A stretch of 64,000 nucleotides of DNA, from NCBI GenBank assembly GCA_949126835.1, contig CASBPS010000042.1:372001-436000 (forward strand), given 5' to 3'. The notes under the pieces are model-generated. The model was not told where the DNA came from. It made no database searches and worked only from the letters and a program-made list of their open reading frames with translations. Source of the stretch: Anisus vortex. Its lineage: Eukaryota > Mollusca > Gastropoda > Planorbidae. Both the position numbers and the translations under genes were made by a program. Shown here in pieces: positions 61,989-64,000 of this stretch (position 1 is its first letter; each line of letters starts with the position of its first letter).

Positions 61989-62070
61989 ACACTTTCGACT
62001 AACATATAATTGCTCACCGCCTACACTTTCAACTAACATATAATTGCTCAACGCCTACCCTTTCATCCTT
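61989..62070. repeat. 34 bp satellite array, second part
   Basis: Two to two and a half more units after the LINE fragment (ACTAACATATAATTGCTCAC). They carry GCTCA where most units before the insertion have GATCA, so the right side has its own variant. Confidence 0.85.
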
Positions 62071-62384
62071 CCTGGAATAAGCCGTTCAGAGCCAAATTAT
62101 AATATGGCCATATGACAAAAAAAAAAGCCTTATTAACTCCCTTTTATTAGATTTCTTAGATTCTGAATATTGTCATAAGTTTGCTTTAAGAACAAGGACA
62201 TGTATAATACCTATATTTTTTGGTAAATAACTATTATATAAGCTATTAGCTAGGCCTATGTAGATAATGTTATCTAAAAAAAATGTAACAAACAAAATGT
62301 GTTTGCGTGTCTGCAAATGGATTCTGCATCCAAAAACGAGCAATTATAAACTTTCTCATATTTCATTTGTTTCAACTTTATTCA

Positions 62385-62640
62385 CTAGGGTTGTAAAATC
62401 AAGGTGCCAGGCGTAGAAAGAAAAACATTTGCAGCTCGCTTCTACAGCGTCGTAGCACCTCTGTGGTGGAATGAACTCCCAAACAAAATGAAACAAGCTG
62501 ACAATATAGACATTTTTAAAACTAAACTAAAAACATACTTTTTCGATTCATTTTAATAACAGATGGTAAATGTAAAGCGCATTTGAAGACTTTGTTATGA
62601 ATAGCGCTATATAAAATTAAATATGTTATTTGTAATTTGT
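62385..62640 (+). mobile_element. LINE 3' end (ORF2 C-terminus and 3' UTR)
   Basis: The + strand reads GCKIKVPGVERKTFAARFYS, then VVAPLWWNELPNKM and IFKTKLKTYFFDSF, then stop TAA. This is the A..LWN.LP...F K..LKT.LF tail of L2/CR1-type ORF2. The following AAAGCGCATTTGA and AGCGCTATATAAA are typical of the 3' UTR hairpin of such elements. It is a 5'-truncated copy. Confidence 0.8.
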
Positions 62641-64000
62641 TTGTTGACAACGCTTTGTAAACTTAGGCTTGTTGAAAAGTAATTTAACTTGATGCTAGAA
62701 TATTAGTTGGGGAAAAGTACAAACGTCTCGACATTCTGCTGCCTCTACATCCCCTAGAATGCCTTGGCCACAGAAACTGGTAAACGTTGCTTTACTCGAA
62801 CTATGCTCAATTTGGTCTGAAAGCTACTTTATTTTACATAAATAAAGGCTTTGAATTACTTTTACGCCCCAAAAACACAGTAGACACCTGGGGCTAAAGT
62901 CACTCGTAGAACTGTCAATTACTAAGATTTTATTTCTCTCTTAACGGACATAGCTAGAAATTAACATTATTAAAATTAAAGCAAATCTATATTGTGGAGT
63001 TTAAAAAACAAAGACAGCTGATGAATTCAAACGCCCTCCCCCCCCCCCCAACCACCATTCCTATTGCCCGGAACATCAGCGCCCCCTAATATATTCTCAC
63101 CGCCCCCTAAAAGGTGATAATGTTCCGTTGCGAGCCTATGATTTAAGTAGAATGAATTGAAGACTCGTGTAGAAGATTCTCAACGAGGGCGGTAAGGAGA
63201 TATGGGAAGGGGGTGGGGTTGTTGAGGTTTCTTGGGACGGCAAAGGGGAGGGGGACATTGAAGTAAAAGTTAAGAACATACTTAAATTAATTAGTTCCTT
63301 TTTACTAAGCAATAATGAATTCTTGGGTATATGTTTTAAATTAATTTAGCAGTAATGTTAAAACTCGGTAAATCGACAAATAAAGAAATCAACTATTACT
63401 ATTGCGCAACATGTCTAGTGAGCGAAAAACACAAAAACAAGAAATGTTACTATATTAAGACTTATCTCACGTATGAACCCATGAATGCCCAATCGTATAT
63501 CCGAATGACTTTTCTGTGTTTTTTAGTGTTTCCTAGTGATAATGCATCAAAAAGTGAGTATATACATGTGCTTTGATTGGTTTTTGTTTTCTTCGAAAGC
63601 TAGAGGTGAGTAATCTGAGAGAGTGCAGGGACACGAGAGGGGTACGGGGTTTTCTAATGATAAATGTATTGCATGCTTGCTATTGAATATATTGAATACT
63701 TTATTTTTGTATTGAATAATACAACATAAGAAATGGATCAATCAGAACAGAGGCATTTATTTATTTTATGAATGTTACGTCCCATGTTCTTTTTTTGAAA
63801 ACAACATATAACCGTAAACACTGTTGTTGTAGTTTTCTAAAAAATGTTTAACATACTTATATTTTATTAGGCTTCTTCGTGAAGCTCGAAAATACATTTA
63901 AATTGAACATTTATATAATATATAATATATATATATATATATATGTATCCATTGAATTGATTTCTCGTATTACTTAGTCCTTGTGTATGGACAATAGGCA
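62641..64000. other. Intergenic sequence with low-complexity tracts
   Basis: Contains a C run (about 63037-63050), a purine/G-rich stretch at 63185-63260 and an (AT)n tract at about 63906-63944. Short open frames at 63355-63576 have no supporting features. Confidence 0.4.

Overview
This window is AT-rich, repeat-laden invertebrate nuclear DNA. It carries spliced genes, tRNA-like SINEs, LINE fragments, several DNA-transposon superfamilies and a Ty3/gypsy-type LTR retrotransposon. The repeat types suggest a lophotrochozoan, most likely a gastropod mollusc. The sequence has no species marker, so this is inference. There are no rRNA genes, convincing tRNA genes, operons or CRISPR arrays.

Region 1 (1-10 kb): a small secreted cysteine-rich protein gene on the + strand has two exons, 487-661 and 8773-8885. 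It looks like a fungal-protease-inhibitor-type peptide. Its 8.1 kb intron contains a complete-looking LTR retrotransposon at 1912-8620, with 673 bp LTRs and a CTAT target duplication. Its pol order is unusual, with integrase upstream of reverse transcriptase, and an internal deletion removed almost all of RT and RNase H.

Region 2 (11-46.7 kb): this is a duplicated cluster of a gene family I cannot name. Copies lie at 16457-17685 (-), 26990-30051 (-) and 43228-45877 (+), with a relic at 36495-36735 (-). Aligning the copies gave a shared exon plan: a short MSTQ first exon, two tiny exons and a large last exon of about 310 codons. The last exon has a TAAH motif, a conserved Asp and a CPGSSGA motif in the order of a trypsin-like (PA clan) protease, together with a C-x2-C-x-C-x2-C cysteine cluster. 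Copy 1 has Asn in place of the motif His. Copy 3 has a 46 bp frameshifting deletion. Copy 2 needs an alternative splice donor to stay open. The 3' flanks were duplicated with the genes. A 2278 bp stretch of one flank is repeated in perfect tandem.

DNA transposons with readable target duplications lie in and around this cluster: a Mutator-like element in an intron of copy 2 (9 bp), a hAT element just upstream of copy 2 (8 bp) and a THAP-bearing P-like element (8 bp).

Region 3 (46.7-64 kb): I see no convincing host gene. This part has a hairpin foldback element, a 52 bp satellite abutting a 4.5 kb TIR-bounded element rich in TAGGCCTA, SINE and LINE fragments, a hAT-type MITE, and a 34 bp satellite interrupted by a LINE endonuclease fragment.

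All gene models come from reading splice signals and comparing copies within the window. No database search or transcript evidence was available.
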